Shown here in pieces: positions 44,213 to 56,435 of a DNA stretch of 64,000 bases (the stretch's first letter is position 1; every line of letters starts with the position of its first letter). The notes under the pieces are model-generated. The model was not told the origin of the DNA and searched no databases. It was given only the letters and a program-made list of their open reading frames with translations. Origin of the DNA: Erythrobacter sp. (lineage in GTDB: Bacteria; Pseudomonadota; Alphaproteobacteria; Sphingomonadales; Sphingomonadaceae); contig NZ_JAMWYX010000002.1 of assembly GCF_024305245.1 (NCBI RefSeq), positions 337,500 through 401,499 of the forward strand. The letters run 5' to 3'. A program made the translations under genes and the position numbers.

Positions 44213-45696
44213 TGCGTCTGGCCGATCTGCTGGAGCGCGCAGGGCTCGCCAGCGACGGCGCATCCGATGTCGGCGTCACCGGCTTTGCAATCGATCACCG
44301 CAAGGTCGCGCCGGGCACGGTATTCGGCGCGTTTCAGGGCGCGACGTTCGACGGCGAGAATTTCATCCCCGCTGCGATCAGCGCGGGCGCAATAGCGATT
44401 GTCGCACGGCCCGAGGCCAAGGTCGAAGGTGCGCTCCACATCGCCGACGCCAACCCGCGCAAGGCATTCGCGCAAGCAGCGGCGGGGTTCTTCGCCCCGG
44501 TGCCGCGGACCATCGTCGCCGTCACTGGAACCAACGGCAAGACCTCGACCGCCGAAATGGCTCGCCAGATCTGGCGCATGGCGGGCGAGCGCGCGGCAAG
44601 CATCGGCACGCTGGGCGTCACCACGCCAGATGGCTCCGTGTCCACCGGGCTGACCACCCCCGATATCGTCACCTTCCTCGCCAACATGGCAGGCCTCGCG
44701 CGTGAAGGCGTGACGCATGTCGCCTATGAGGCATCGAGCCACGGCCTGTCGCAGTATCGCAATGAGGGGCTGACGGTCGCCGCGAGCGCGTTCACCAATT
44801 TCAGCCGCGACCACCTCGACTATCACGGCACGATGGAGGCTTATTTCGCCGCCAAGATGCGGCTGTTCACCGAAGTGGTCGAACCCGGTAGCCCGGCGGT
44901 GATCTGGGACGGGGGCGAGGCTTCCGAGTGGACGGCCCGCGCCATTGCCGAAGCTTCCGCGCGCGGGCTCGATGTGCGTACCGTGGGCGAACGCGGCACC
45001 TTTCTGCGCCTGATCGAGCGTGTGCCGGGCCAACTCGGCCAGACGCTGACCGTCGAACACGACGGGCAGACCCGCACAGTGAACCTGCCTTTGATCGGCG
45101 CCTATCAGGCCGCCAATGCGCTGGTGGCAGCCGGGCTGGCGCTGTCGACAGGGACGGATGCAGGCGCGGTATTCGATGCGCTTACCCGGCTCCAACCGGT
45201 ACGCGGACGGCTGGAGCGTGCGGCGCTCAATGCCGCAGGCGCGCCCGCCTATGTCGATTATGCCCACACCCCCGATGCGCTGGAGGCGGCGATTGCCGCA
45301 CTGCGCCCGCACGTGGCAGAGGGCGGAAAATTGATCGCGGTGTTCGGCGCGGGCGGTGACCGCGACACCGGCAAGCGCGCGGAGATGGGCGCGGTTGCGG
45401 CGCGCGCGGCGGATCTGGTCATCGTTACTGACGATAACCCCCGCAGCGAAGACCCGGCGAGCATTCGCGCGGCAATTCTCGCCGGAGCGGGCGGAGCGGC
45501 GCAGGAAATCGGCGACCGGCGTGCAGCCATAGCCGCTGCCATCGCCGAAGCGGGCGCGAAGGATATCGTGCTGATTGCCGGTAAGGGGCACGAACAGGGA
45601 CAGATTTTCGGCGCAGGAGAGACTATGCGGATCGAAGCTTTCGATGATGTCGACGTCGCGCGCCAATGCGCCGGGGCGGGGAGCGTGAATTCATGA
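44212..45696 (+). CDS. murE: UDP-MurNAc-tripeptide synthetase MurE
   Basis: 494 residues. ATP loop VAVTGTNGKTSTAEMARQIW, carbamylated-Lys region YEASSHGLSQYR, and the amino-acid-selecting DNPR motif in VTDDNPRSEDP, which marks meso-diaminopimelate as the added residue. It acts in the cytoplasm after MurD. The end overlaps the murF start by ATGA. Confidence 0.96.
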   Translation: MRLADLLERAGLASDGASDVGVTGFAIDHRKVAPGTVFGAFQGATFDGENFIPAAISAGAIAIVARPEAKVEGALHIADANPRKAFAQAAAGFFAPVPRTIVAVTGTNGKTSTAEMARQIWRMAGERAASIGTLGVTTPDGSVSTGLTTPDIVTFLANMAGLAREGVTHVAYEASSHGLSQYRNEGLTVAASAFTNFSRDHLDYHGTMEAYFAAKMRLFTEVVEPGSPAVIWDGGEASEWTARAIAEASARGLDVRTVGERGTFLRLIERVPGQLGQTLTVEHDGQTRTVNLPLIGAYQAANALVAAGLALSTGTDAGAVFDALTRLQPVRGRLERAALNAAGAPAYVDYAHTPDALEAAIAALRPHVAEGGKLIAVFGAGGDRDTGKRAEMGAVAARAADLVIVTDDNPRSEDPASIRAAILAGAGGAAQEIGDRRAAIAAAIAEAGAKDIVLIAGKGHEQGQIFGAGETMRIEAFDDVDVARQCAGAGSVNS

Positions 45697-47219
45697 ACGT
45701 GCCGAAACCGATCACTCACCCGCGTCTGCGCGCGTGGCCGGTCATGCCGCGGGATGCGTTGCGCCAGGCCTTGTGGACTTCGGCCGAGATTGCCGCCGCG
45801 ACGGGCGGCGTTGCCAGCCATGATTTTCTGGCCGCAGACGTCGAAATGGACTCGCGCGATGTGAAGCCCGGCGATGTCTTCGTGGCGCTCAAGGGCGAGG
45901 CGATGGATGGTCACAAGTTCGTGGCCCAAGCCTTTGTAAAAGGGGCGGTTGCCGCAATCGTCGATCGTCCGGTTGACTATCCGCACGTGCTGGTAGCCGA
46001 TACCACGCAGGCGCTCCACGATCTGGCGCGTGCGGCGCGTGAGCGCTCACACGCAGTCTGCATCGGCATCACCGGCTCGGTCGGCAAGACCGGGGTGAAG
46101 GAGGCGATCTTCGCCTGCCTCGACCGCGCCAGTCGCGGCGCGGCGCATCGTTCGGTCCGCAGCTACAACAACCATGTCGGCGTGCCGCTGAGCCTTGCGC
46201 GCCTGCCTGCGCGGGCGAAGTTCGGGGTGTTCGAGATGGGGATGAATCACGCGGGCGAAATCGCGCCGCTCGCCGCCCATGTCCGCCCGCATGTCGCGCT
46301 GATCACGACGATTGCGCCCGCGCATATCGAGAACCTCGGCAGCCTCGAGGCGATTGCGGACGAGAAGGCGCAGATCTTCACCGGATTGGTTCCCGGCGGC
46401 ACCGCAGTCATTCCCGCAGACAGCGAATGGGCCAATCGGCTGATCGCTCGTGCCAAGGCGAGCGGGGCGGAGATCGTCACCTTCGGGCGCAGCGCGAACG
46501 CCGATGTCCGGCTGCTCGACGCGATTCCTGCAGCTGGTGGCGGCACGCTGGTGACGGCTGATCTCGGCGACCGGCGGATTTGCTACACCATTGCCGAGCC
46601 GGGCGAACACTGGATCGTCAATTCGCTGGGCGTGATGGCGGCCGTGCGCGCGGCGGGCGGCGATCTCGCCAGCGCGGGTCTCGCACTGGCCGAGGTCGGC
46701 GGCATGAAGGGCCGGGGCGCACGCCACACTATCGCGGTGCCGGGCGGAGAAGCGCTGCTGATCGACGAAAGTTACAACGCGAACCCCGCATCGATGCGGG
46801 CGACGCTCAAGGCGCTCAAGGAAACAGTCTCAACCCGCCGCCTTGCGGTGCTGGGTAGCATGAAGGAGCTGGGCGACTTTTCCGACGCTTTTCACCGCCA
46901 GCTGGTCGAACCAATCGCCGATGCAGGGGTCGCCCATGCAATTTTGGTGGGCGAAGAGATGACTCCGCTCGCCGAGGAACTGGGGAAAGCTGGCAGCGAT
47001 CCGCTTGGCAAGCCCATCGCCTTCGCGCATTGCGGGACACCTGCCGAAGCCATCACGGCGCTTGCGCAATTCGGTCTTGCTCCGGGCGATGCGGTGCTGG
47101 TCAAGGGCTCGAATTCGGTCGGTCTGGGCAGGCTGGTGTCACATTTTACCGAAAACGCCCCTGCCGGGACCGCAGCGGGAGGCGCAGGCCCGATGCAAAG
47201 GGCGCCGAGGAACGACTGA
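45693..47219 (+). CDS. murF: UDP-MurNAc-pentapeptide synthetase MurF
   Basis: 508 residues from the ATG at 45693, which overlaps the murE stop. ATP loop IGITGSVGKTGVKEAI with the Ser/Val-Gly variant common in alphaproteobacterial MurF, then SYNNHVGVPLSLARL, FEMGMNHAGEI and LIDESYNANPASM. It adds D-Ala-D-Ala to the tripeptide. mraY starts one base after the stop. Confidence 0.95.
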   Translation: MNVPKPITHPRLRAWPVMPRDALRQALWTSAEIAAATGGVASHDFLAADVEMDSRDVKPGDVFVALKGEAMDGHKFVAQAFVKGAVAAIVDRPVDYPHVLVADTTQALHDLARAARERSHAVCIGITGSVGKTGVKEAIFACLDRASRGAAHRSVRSYNNHVGVPLSLARLPARAKFGVFEMGMNHAGEIAPLAAHVRPHVALITTIAPAHIENLGSLEAIADEKAQIFTGLVPGGTAVIPADSEWANRLIARAKASGAEIVTFGRSANADVRLLDAIPAAGGGTLVTADLGDRRICYTIAEPGEHWIVNSLGVMAAVRAAGGDLASAGLALAEVGGMKGRGARHTIAVPGGEALLIDESYNANPASMRATLKALKETVSTRRLAVLGSMKELGDFSDAFHRQLVEPIADAGVAHAILVGEEMTPLAEELGKAGSDPLGKPIAFAHCGTPAEAITALAQFGLAPGDAVLVKGSNSVGLGRLVSHFTENAPAGTAAGGAGPMQRAPRND

Positions 47220-48290
<1,071 letters not shown>

Positions 48291-48301
48291 GGGCGGGCGG
48301 C

Positions 48302-49666
48302 GTGATCACATCCTCCGTCTTCGCCGGTAAGGGTTACGCGGTGCTGGGGCTGGCGCGTTCCGGCGCGGCCGCGGCAGAGGCGCTGCTGGCAAGTGGGGCC
48401 GAGGTGATCGCATGGGACAGGCAGGATGTCGCGCGCGCACCGTTCGAAGGGCGCTGCCGGTTGATCGATCCGCTGGAGCTCGATCTGTCCGGATTTTCCG
48501 GCGTGGTCGTGTCGCCCGGCGTGCCGCTCAACACCCACCCCATCGGCCCGCATACATGGCATTACGGCCTGCCGGTGATCGGGGATATTGAACTGTTCGC
48601 CTGCGCCCGCGCCGACCTGCCGCCGCACCGCGTGGTCGGTATCACCGGCACCAACGGCAAATCGACCACCACCGCGCTGGTCCACCACATCCTGACGCAG
48701 GCCGGTGTGCCAAGCGTGATGGGCGGCAATATCGGCGATCCGATCCTGGCGCAGGAGCCGTTGCCGGAAGGCGGCGTCTACGTGCTGGAGTTATCGAGCT
48801 TTCAGGTCGACCTGACCTTCACGCTCGATTGCGATATTGCCGCGCTGACCAACATCACCCCGGATCATCTGGATCGCTACGCCGATTTCGAGACCTATGC
48901 CGCCTCGAAAGAGCGGTTGTTCCAGATGCAGGCGAGCGGCACCGCGCTGATCTGCGACGAGGACGCGCCGACGCAGGCCATCGCCGACCGGATCTCTGCC
49001 CAAGGCAAGCCGCTGGTGCGGGTGAAGACCGCCGATCTCGCCGCCGCCGGGCTGGCCGACGGTCGCTCGCCCGCGCTTGCCGGGCCGCACAATGCCCAGA
49101 ACGCCGCCATTGCGGTTGCCATCTGCCGCCAGTTCGGCCTGTCGGAAGAACAAATCGCGCAGGGGCTTGCCACCTATCCCGGCCTGCCGCACCGGATGGA
49201 ACGCGTATGCGATGCCAAGGGCGTGACCTATATCAACGACAGCAAGGCGACCAACGCCGCCTCTGCCGCCCCGGCGCTGGCGGCTTTTCCGCCTGATCCG
49301 GCAATCAACAACGGCGCGCCGCGTATTCACTGGATCTGCGGCGGCTTGCCCAAGGAAGACGGGCTGGGCGCCTGCGCCGACCATTTGGGCAATGTCGCCG
49401 CTGCCTATACCGTGGGTGAGGCTGGCCCGATGTTCGCCGATCTGCTGGTGGGGGCCGTGCAGGTCGAACGCTGCGAGCTCATCAGCGAAGCCGTGCGCCG
49501 CGCGGTTGCCGCAGCGCGCACCGGCGATGTGGTGCTGCTTTCCCCCGCCTGCGCCAGTTACGACCAGTTCCGCGACTACGAGAAACGCGGCACCCATTTT
49601 CGCCAGATGGTCGGCGCGATGACCGGCTGCGACACCGGCCCCGACGGGCGGAGCATCCTGCCATGA
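48302..49666 (+). CDS. murD: UDP-MurNAc-L-alanine:D-glutamate ligase MurD
   Basis: 454 residues from the GTG at 48302, fixed by the N-terminal nucleotide-binding loop YAVLGLARSGAAAAEALL. ATP loop GITGTNGKSTTTALVHHIL, LELSSFQVDLT, NITPDHLDRY, INDSKATN and SPACASYDQFRDYEKRG. It adds D-Glu to UDP-MurNAc-L-Ala. It ends across the ftsW start (4-bp overlap). Confidence 0.95.
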   Translation: MITSSVFAGKGYAVLGLARSGAAAAEALLASGAEVIAWDRQDVARAPFEGRCRLIDPLELDLSGFSGVVVSPGVPLNTHPIGPHTWHYGLPVIGDIELFACARADLPPHRVVGITGTNGKSTTTALVHHILTQAGVPSVMGGNIGDPILAQEPLPEGGVYVLELSSFQVDLTFTLDCDIAALTNITPDHLDRYADFETYAASKERLFQMQASGTALICDEDAPTQAIADRISAQGKPLVRVKTADLAAAGLADGRSPALAGPHNAQNAAIAVAICRQFGLSEEQIAQGLATYPGLPHRMERVCDAKGVTYINDSKATNAASAAPALAAFPPDPAINNGAPRIHWICGGLPKEDGLGACADHLGNVAAAYTVGEAGPMFADLLVGAVQVERCELISEAVRRAVAAARTGDVVLLSPACASYDQFRDYEKRGTHFRQMVGAMTGCDTGPDGRSILP

Positions 49667-50901
49667 CGTCGGCCTGGCATTCCGCTCCGTCACCCTCTGC
49701 AAGCAGCGCGGGCAGCTATCTTCCGCCTGCCACTGTGCAGCGCCGCTGGCGTGACAATCTGCGGGTGTGGTGGCGCGAGGTCGACCGGGTCATGCTCGGA
49801 CTGATCGTGCTGCTGATGGCGATCGGCATGATCGCGGTCGCTGCCGCCTCGCCCGCCAGTGCAGACCAGCTGTCAACCGCGAAGGTCACGCTGGATGAAT
49901 TCATGTTCTTCAAACGGCACCTTGTGTTCCAGCTGATGGGCTTGGCGCTGATGGTGGGCCTGTCGTTCCTGTCGCGCGAACAGGCGCGCAGGCTCGGCAT
50001 TCTGGTCGGCGCGATCATGCTGGCGCTGTTGTTCGTGGTGCCGATCATCGGCGAGGAGAAGAACGGCGCACGGCGCTGGATCAATGTCGGCACGTCGCTG
50101 CAGCCGTCCGAATTCCTCAAGCCCGGCTTCGCGATTATCTGCGCCTGGATATTGAGCTGGCGACTGCGCGATTCCAGTCTGCCGGTGATCGTTTTCGTTA
50201 CCGGCCTGATGGGGCTGGTCGCAGTGTTGCTGATGCTGCAGCCGAACCTTGGCGATGCCATCCTGTTCGGCGGGATCTGGCTGGTGATGGTGCTGCTGGC
50301 CGGCGTGGCGTGGCAGCGCATCGCGGTGCTGATCGGCGGCGGGATCGGCGCGCTGACGCTGGCCTATCTGTTCTACGACAACGCGCGGCACCGTATCGAC
50401 AGCTTTCTGGGCGGCGGCACCGCTTTCGATCAGGTCGATCTGGCGCAGCGCACGCTCACGGCGGGCGGATGGACGGGCAGCGGGCTGTGGCTCGGCATCC
50501 GCAAGATGAACCTGCCCGAAGCGCACACCGATTATATCTTTTCGGTGATCGGCGAGGAATTCGGGCTGCTGGCCTGCGCGCTGATCGTGCTGATCTATGG
50601 CGCGGTGGTGATCCGCGCGCTGATGCGGATGGTGGGCGAGGATAATCTGTTCGCACTGCTGGCGGGCGTCGGCCTGATTACCCAGTTCGGCGGTCAGGCG
50701 TTCATCAACATCCTCGTGAACCTCAAACTGTTCCCGTCCAAGGGGATGACCTTGCCGCTGATTTCCTATGGCGGATCATCGACACTGGCGGTGTGCTTCA
50801 CGCTTGGGCTATTGCTGGCGATCACGCGGCGCAATCCCTTCCTCGCACGCGAGGCGGGCGGATTGCGCGAGTTGCTCGAACGCAAGGATACCGGCGCATG
50901 A
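49663..50901 (+). CDS. ftsW: Septal peptidoglycan glycosyltransferase FtsW
   Basis: 412 residues of SEDS type with about ten spans. Markers: GARRWINVGTSLQPSEFLK, LQPNLGDAILFGG, ARHRIDSFLGGG and NILVNLKLFPSKGMTLPLIS followed by YGGSS. With FtsI it builds septal glycan. The start overlaps murD and the stop overlaps murG (ATGA). Confidence 0.96.
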   Translation: MTSAWHSAPSPSASSAGSYLPPATVQRRWRDNLRVWWREVDRVMLGLIVLLMAIGMIAVAAASPASADQLSTAKVTLDEFMFFKRHLVFQLMGLALMVGLSFLSREQARRLGILVGAIMLALLFVVPIIGEEKNGARRWINVGTSLQPSEFLKPGFAIICAWILSWRLRDSSLPVIVFVTGLMGLVAVLLMLQPNLGDAILFGGIWLVMVLLAGVAWQRIAVLIGGGIGALTLAYLFYDNARHRIDSFLGGGTAFDQVDLAQRTLTAGGWTGSGLWLGIRKMNLPEAHTDYIFSVIGEEFGLLACALIVLIYGAVVIRALMRMVGEDNLFALLAGVGLITQFGGQAFINILVNLKLFPSKGMTLPLISYGGSSTLAVCFTLGLLLAITRRNPFLAREAGGLRELLERKDTGA

Positions 50902-52121
50902 CCAGCGAGACCAGAACCGGAGCCTCACGCCATTACGTGCTGGCCGCAGGCGGCACCGGTGGACACCTGATCCCGGCCTTTGCGCTGGCGGCGGAATTGC
51001 ATGAGCGCGGCCATCACGTCGCGCTGATAACCGACGAGCGCGGGGCTGGCATCCCCGGCAAGCCCGATTATCTCACCGCCCATGTCCTGCCCGCCGGGCG
51101 GTTCGGCAAGAACCCGCTCGGCTGGCCCAAGGGCATTGCCGCGGTGCTCGAAGGGCGGCGCATGGCGCTGCGGCTGTTCGAGGCGTTCGAGCCGTCTGCT
51201 ATCGTCGGCTTTGGCGGCTATCCCGCTCTGCCCGCGCTGCTGGCTGCAAGGTCGGCGGGCCTGCCCAGTGTCATTCACGAACAGAACGCCGTGCTGGGCC
51301 GGGTCAACCGGCTGCTGGCCGGAAAGGTCGATGCCATCGCGACCTCGTACGCCAAGGTCGACCGGCTGAAGCCCGAACACGCGCCCAAGGTGCACCTCAC
51401 CGGCAATCCGGTGCGCGAAGATGTGCTGGCCCTGCGCGCATCGGATTTTCCGGCTTTCACCGAAGAGGGCCTGCTGCGCGTGCTGGTGACCGGCGGCAGC
51501 CAGGGCGCGCGGGTGCTTTCCGAAGTGGTGCCCGATGGGCTCGCCATGCTCCCGCCTGCACTGCGTCAGCGGTTGCAGGTGACCCAGCAATGCCGCGCCG
51601 AAGACCTCGACGCGGTGCGCAAGCGCTATGCCGAGCATGATATTCCCGCCGAACTCGGCACCTATTTCGTGGATATGCACGAACGGCTGGCCGACACGCA
51701 CCTGTTCATCGGCCGTGCGGGCGCTTCGACGATTGCGGAACTGACTGCGGTGGGCCGTCCGGCGATCCTTGTGCCGCTGCCGATCGCGACCGACGATCAT
51801 CAGGCGGCCAATACCCGCGAGATGGTGAAGGCGGGCGGGGCGCGGATGATCCGTCAGGACGCATTCCAGCCCAAAGAACTGGCCAAGCAGATTCAGGCGA
51901 TGGCGATGAACCCCGGCAGCCTCGGCAACGCGGCCCATGGCGCGTTCAACTGCGGCCGGCCCGAAGCGGCAAAGGATCTGGCCGATCTGGTCGAAAGCAT
52001 GAGCGGGATCGATCTGATGGACGTGATCCGCGTCGGCGAGGCATCCCCGCGCGCGGCACAGACAGCCGCCCGTCCGCAGCCATCGACCCGCAAGGCCGCC
52101 AAAGATCGGGCAGACAGATGA
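50898..52121 (+). CDS. murG: UDP-GlcNAc:lipid I N-acetylglucosaminyltransferase MurG
   Basis: 407 residues from the ATG at 50898. Gly loop [62 protein letters not shown] and the sugar-nucleotide site [20 protein letters not shown]. It makes lipid II at the inner face of the membrane. About 30 extra residues at the C terminus, basic and Ala/Pro-rich ([19 protein letters not shown]), are a local addition. Confidence 0.96.
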   Translation: MTSETRTGASRHYVLAAGGTGGHLIPAFALAAELHERGHHVALITDERGAGIPGKPDYLTAHVLPAGRFGKNPLGWPKGIAAVLEGRRMALRLFEAFEPSAIVGFGGYPALPALLAARSAGLPSVIHEQNAVLGRVNRLLAGKVDAIATSYAKVDRLKPEHAPKVHLTGNPVREDVLALRASDFPAFTEEGLLRVLVTGGSQGARVLSEVVPDGLAMLPPALRQRLQVTQQCRAEDLDAVRKRYAEHDIPAELGTYFVDMHERLADTHLFIGRAGASTIAELTAVGRPAILVPLPIATDDHQAANTREMVKAGGARMIRQDAFQPKELAKQIQAMAMNPGSLGNAAHGAFNCGRPEAAKDLADLVESMSGIDLMDVIRVGEASPRAAQTAARPQPSTRKAAKDRADR

Positions 52122-53548
52122 AGGGCGTCGGCACCGATATCGGCACGATCCATTTCGTCGGCATCGGCGGGATCGGCATGTCCGGAATTGCCGAGGTGAT
52201 GCGCAATCTCGGCTACACCGTGCAGGGCAGCGATATCGCCGAAAGCCCGAGCGTCGAGCGTCTGCGCGCGCGCGGGATCACCGTGCATATCGGCCACGAG
52301 CGCGAGAATGTGGAGGGTGCCGCGGTGGTCGTCACCTCCACTGCGGTGCGCCGCACCAATCCCGAAGTCGCCGCCGCGCTGGAAGCCCGCATCCCCGTGG
52401 TCCGCCGTGCCGAAATGCTGGCCGAACTGATGCGGCTCAAATCCACCGTCGCGGTGGCCGGAACGCACGGCAAGACCACCACCACCAGCATGATCGCGAC
52501 GTTGCTAGACGCGGGCGGGATCGACCCGACTGTCATCAATGGCGGGATCATCGAACAATACGGCTCGAACGCGCGGCTGGGCGACTCGGACTGGATGGTG
52601 GTCGAAGCCGACGAGAGCGACGGCAGTTTCCTGCGGCTGGATGGCACCATTGCGGTGGTCACCAATATCGACCCCGAGCATCTCGATCACTACGGCGATT
52701 TCGACGGAGTGAAGCGGGCGTTCGTGGAGTTCATCCACAATGTTCCGTTCTATGGCGCGGCGGTATTGTGTGTCGATCATCCGGTGGTGCAGGCGGTGAT
52801 CGGCGAAGTGCGCGATCGCAAGGTGGTGACTTACGGTTTCTCGCTGCAGGCCGATATTTGCGGGGTCAACGTGCGCAGTCTCGACGGCGGCAACACCTTC
52901 GATGTGATCGTGCGCCAGCGCGGTGCCGAGGATCGCCGGATCGAAGGCGTGCACCTGCCGATGCCGGGTCGCCACAATGTTCAGAACGCGCTCGCCGCAA
53001 TTGCCGTGGCAGTGGAGATGGGCTGTTCGGATGATGTGATCCGCACCGGCTTTGCCCGTTTCGGCGGCGTGCGGCGGCGGTTTACCAAGGTCGGCAGCGT
53101 CGCCGTGGGCGGCGGCGCGGCGACCATTATCGACGATTACGCCCATCACCCGGTCGAAATCCGCGCCGTTCTGTCCGCCGCGCGCGAGGCTGTGGCAGGC
53201 ACCGACGGCCGCGTCATCGCCGTCGCCCAGCCGCATCGCTATTCGCGCCTCAGTGACCTGATGGACGCGTTTCAATCCTGCTTCGACGATGCCGACATCG
53301 CCTATGTCGCGCCGGTCTATGCTGCGGGCGAGGAGCCGCTGGCGGGCGTCGATCACATGGCGCTGGTCGCAGGCATGAGAGCGCGTGGGCACCGTGCTGC
53401 GCGCGAGATCGCCGGGCCGGACGAACTGGCCGAAGTTTTGGCGGGCGAGTTGGCGGCAGGCGACATGGTGGTGTGCCTCGGCGCGGGCGATATCACCCGC
53501 TGGGCTGCGGGGCTGGGGCAAGCGATTGCCGGGCAGCGCGGGGCATGA
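52118..53548 (+). CDS. murC: UDP-MurNAc:L-alanine ligase MurC
   Basis: 476 residues. N-terminal [19 protein letters not shown] loop [54 protein letters not shown] and [10 protein letters not shown]. First amino-acid ligase of the pathway. Overlaps murG and murB by 4 bp each. Confidence 0.96.
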   Translation: MKGVGTDIGTIHFVGIGGIGMSGIAEVMRNLGYTVQGSDIAESPSVERLRARGITVHIGHERENVEGAAVVVTSTAVRRTNPEVAAALEARIPVVRRAEMLAELMRLKSTVAVAGTHGKTTTTSMIATLLDAGGIDPTVINGGIIEQYGSNARLGDSDWMVVEADESDGSFLRLDGTIAVVTNIDPEHLDHYGDFDGVKRAFVEFIHNVPFYGAAVLCVDHPVVQAVIGEVRDRKVVTYGFSLQADICGVNVRSLDGGNTFDVIVRQRGAEDRRIEGVHLPMPGRHNVQNALAAIAVAVEMGCSDDVIRTGFARFGGVRRRFTKVGSVAVGGGAATIIDDYAHHPVEIRAVLSAAREAVAGTDGRVIAVAQPHRYSRLSDLMDAFQSCFDDADIAYVAPVYAAGEEPLAGVDHMALVAGMRARGHRAAREIAGPDELAEVLAGELAAGDMVVCLGAGDITRWAAGLGQAIAGQRGA

Positions 53549-54519
53549 GGGGCATGGTGCAACCCGGTGACGGTTACGAATATGATCACGGCGCGGCACC
53601 GACCTGCGCGGTCGAGGGCGGCGTGACCGCGCCGATCCCCCTCGAAGGGCTTCGCGGCAAGCTCACCTGCAAGGCGCCGCTCGCGCCCTATACCTGGTTC
53701 AAGACCGGCGGGCCTGCCGATTGGCTGTTCGAGCCGGCCGATCTGGACGATCTCAGGCACTTTCTCGAGCGGCTCGACGGCGAAATCCCGGTGATGGCGC
53801 TGGGCCTCGGCTCCAATATGATCGTGCGAGATGGCGGCGTGCCGGGCGTGGTGGTGCGGCTGGGCAAGGCATTTGCCGGGGTCGAGATCACCGGCGACAA
53901 CGAACTGACCTGCGGCGGCGGGGCGAGCGGCATTCTGGTCGCCTCGACCGCGCGCGATGCAGGCATCGCCGGGCTGGAGTTTTTGCGCGGTATTCCCGGC
54001 ACGGTCGGCGGTTTCGTGCGCATGAACGGCGGCGCCTATGGGCGCGAGGTGGCCGATGTGCTGCTCAGTTGCGCAGTGATCCTGCACGATGGCAGCTTCA
54101 TTACGCTGAACGCGGCCGAACTCGAATATTCCTACCGCCACTCCGCCCTGCCTGACGGCGCGATCGTCGTCTCCGCGCGGTTTCGCGGCCACTCGGGCGA
54201 TCCGGCGGAAATCGGCGCCGAAATGGACCGCATCGCCGCCGCGCGCGAAGCCAGCCAGCCGCTGCGCACCAAGACCGGCGGTTCGACCTTCAAGAATCCG
54301 GACGGACACAAGGCGTGGCAGTTGGTCGACGAGGCCGGATGCCGGGGGCTCACGCTGGGCGGTGCACAGGTCAGCGACAAGCACACCAATTTCCTGATCA
54401 ATACCGGCAATGCCACCAGCGCCGACATCGAAGGGCTGGGCGAACTGGTGCGCGAGAAAGTCTATACGCATTCGGGCGTCAGTCTCGAATGGGAAATCCA
54501 GCGGGTGGGACGGCCGTGA
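53545..54519 (+). CDS. murB: UDP-N-acetylenolpyruvoylglucosamine reductase MurB
   Basis: 324 residues from the ATG at 53545 (ATGA overlap with murC); an ATG at 53554 is an alternative. FAD-binding [53 protein letters not shown] and the catalytic-Ser block [20 protein letters not shown]. Reduces enolpyruvyl-UDP-GlcNAc to UDP-MurNAc. Confidence 0.95.
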   Translation: MRGMVQPGDGYEYDHGAAPTCAVEGGVTAPIPLEGLRGKLTCKAPLAPYTWFKTGGPADWLFEPADLDDLRHFLERLDGEIPVMALGLGSNMIVRDGGVPGVVVRLGKAFAGVEITGDNELTCGGGASGILVASTARDAGIAGLEFLRGIPGTVGGFVRMNGGAYGREVADVLLSCAVILHDGSFITLNAAELEYSYRHSALPDGAIVVSARFRGHSGDPAEIGAEMDRIAAAREASQPLRTKTGGSTFKNPDGHKAWQLVDEAGCRGLTLGGAQVSDKHTNFLINTGNATSADIEGLGELVREKVYTHSGVSLEWEIQRVGRP

Positions 54520-54541
54520 TGAAAGCGGAACGGAATTCTTC

Positions 54542-55531
54542 ATGAACCTCCCCAAACTCCACGTCGCTGTCCTGATGGGCGGCTGGGCCAGCGAGCGCGC
54601 CGTATCATTGTCGAGCGGCACAGGCGTGGCGGATGCACTGGAAAGCAAGGGCCACCGCGTCACCCGGATCGACATGGGGCGCGATGTCGCTCTGCGGCTG
54701 GCGGAGGCCAAGCCCGATGTCGTGTTCAACGCGCTCCACGGCGTGCCGGGTGAGGATGGGACGGTGCAGGGGATGCTCGACCTGATGGGGCTGGCCTACA
54801 CGCATTCAGGCTTGGCCACCTCAGTGATCGCGATAGACAAACAGCTGACCAAGCAGGCGCTGGTGCCCCACGGCATCCCCATGCCCGGCGGGCGGATCGT
54901 GACGCGCGAGGAACTGTATGAACGCGACCCGCTGCCGCGCCCCTATGTGCTGAAGCCCGTCAATGAAGGATCGTCCGTGGGCGTCGCCATTGTCACCGAA
55001 GGCAGCAATGTCGGCAACCCGATCTCGTCCGATGCCAAAGGCCCGTGGCAGGAATTTGCCGAACTGCTCGCCGAACCCTTCATCAAGGGCCGCGAACTGA
55101 CTGCCGCCGTGATCGACGGTTCCGACGGCCCGCGCGCGTTGGGCGTGACCGAACTGGTGATCGCGAACGGTTTTTACGATTACGAGCACAAATACACCGA
55201 AGGCCGCACCCAACACATCTTCCCCGCCGATCTCCCGCCGGAAATCACCGCTTTGTGCGAACACTATGCAGTCAAGGCGCATCAGGTGCTCGGTTGCCAC
55301 GGCACCAGCCGCACCGATTTCCGCTGGGATGACGAAGCGGGCGAGGACGGCTTGTTCGTGCTGGAAACCAACACCCAGCCGGGCATGACCCCGCTCAGCC
55401 TCGTGCCCGAGCAGGCGGCGCATTGCGGTATTCCTTATGCCGATCTGGTCGAAATGCTGGTGGCCGAGGCGCTGCGGGTGCACGGCAAGAAGCAGAAGGG
55501 AGGGCAGCATGGCGCAACAGATCCGGCGTAA
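54542..55531 (+). CDS. ddl: D-alanine:D-alanine ligase
   Basis: 329 residues from the ATG at 54542, set by the N-terminal VAVLMGGWASERAVSLSSG. ATP-grasp blocks: YVLKPVNEGSSVGVAIV, FIKGRELTAAVIDG, SRTDFRWDD and LETNTQPGMTPLSLVPEQA. A long acidic insertion region (SNVGNPISSDAKGPW) follows the VAIV strand. The 3' end overlaps ftsQ by 23 bp. Confidence 0.95.
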   Translation: MNLPKLHVAVLMGGWASERAVSLSSGTGVADALESKGHRVTRIDMGRDVALRLAEAKPDVVFNALHGVPGEDGTVQGMLDLMGLAYTHSGLATSVIAIDKQLTKQALVPHGIPMPGGRIVTREELYERDPLPRPYVLKPVNEGSSVGVAIVTEGSNVGNPISSDAKGPWQEFAELLAEPFIKGRELTAAVIDGSDGPRALGVTELVIANGFYDYEHKYTEGRTQHIFPADLPPEITALCEHYAVKAHQVLGCHGTSRTDFRWDDEAGEDGLFVLETNTQPGMTPLSLVPEQAAHCGIPYADLVEMLVAEALRVHGKKQKGGQHGATDPA

Positions 55532-56435
55532 CGCCTCCACCGGCGTGCGCCGCGCTGCCAAGGCGCAGAGCCGCGCCGTCACCGCTCGCAAGGCGCAAGG
55601 CAAGGCCAGCGGCTTCATCGATTGGCTGATGGGGCTGCTCCCGTTCACCGAGGAACAATGGAGCCGTATCTGGCTCGCCATCATCATCGGCGGCGTAGTG
55701 GGGATCGGGATCATCATCGCCAACCTTGCAGGCGTGCCAGCGCTGGCGCAGCGCCAGGTCGCGGTGATGGCGTCGGACGCAGGCTTTGCGGTCCGGGGCT
55801 TTCGCGTGACCGGCGCCAACCGGATGGACGAGGGCGAGGTCTATGCGCTCATTTCCGACCAGCTGGGCCGTCCGATGCCGGAGATCGAGCCGCAGGCAGT
55901 TCGCGACCGGCTCATCGGCGAACTGCCGTGGGTCAGGGATGCGCGGGTTTCGGTTCAGCTGCCTCACACGCTGGCGATCGACATCGTCGAGCGCACGCCT
56001 CATGCGGTACTGGAAAAGCCCGATCGGCTGGTGCTGATCGATGCGGGCGGGGTCGAGCTGGAGACGGTCGCCCCCGGCACGGCAAAGGGGATGTTGCGGC
56101 TGGCGGGGCCGGGTGCCGGCCAACAGGCGGCACAACTCGAACAATTGCTCGCAGCCGCGCCTGCACTCGCGCCGCAGGTCGAGGCGGCCGAATGGGTCGG
56201 CAATCGGCGCTGGAACCTGACCTTCGGCACCGGGCAATTGCTCGCCCTGCCCGAAGGTGAGGTGGAGGCAGCAGGCGCGCTGGTCAGGTTCGCCCGTCTG
56301 GATGGGCAGAACCGGCTGATCGGCGGCAAGGTTCTGTCCTTCGACATGCGTTCGCCGCCGCGCCTCTACATGCGCCTGCCGGACGGCGAGAGCGCGGGGC
56401 CCAAAGTCGCCGCCGCTGCGGGAGGATCGCTGTAA
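55509..56435 (+). CDS. ftsQ: Cell division protein FtsQ
   Basis: 308 residues from the ATG at 55509 with GGAGGG upstream. Basic cytoplasmic N terminus, one span (LAIIIGGVVGIGIIIANLAG, about 57-76), POTRA domain (FRVTGANRMDEGEVYALISD and LPWVRDARVSVQLPHTLAI) and the beta domain. It links early and late divisome proteins. It ends in a TAATG overlap with ftsA. Confidence 0.94.
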   Translation: MAQQIRRNASTGVRRAAKAQSRAVTARKAQGKASGFIDWLMGLLPFTEEQWSRIWLAIIIGGVVGIGIIIANLAGVPALAQRQVAVMASDAGFAVRGFRVTGANRMDEGEVYALISDQLGRPMPEIEPQAVRDRLIGELPWVRDARVSVQLPHTLAIDIVERTPHAVLEKPDRLVLIDAGGVELETVAPGTAKGMLRLAGPGAGQQAAQLEQLLAAAPALAPQVEAAEWVGNRRWNLTFGTGQLLALPEGEVEAAGALVRFARLDGQNRLIGGKVLSFDMRSPPRLYMRLPDGESAGPKVAAAAGGSL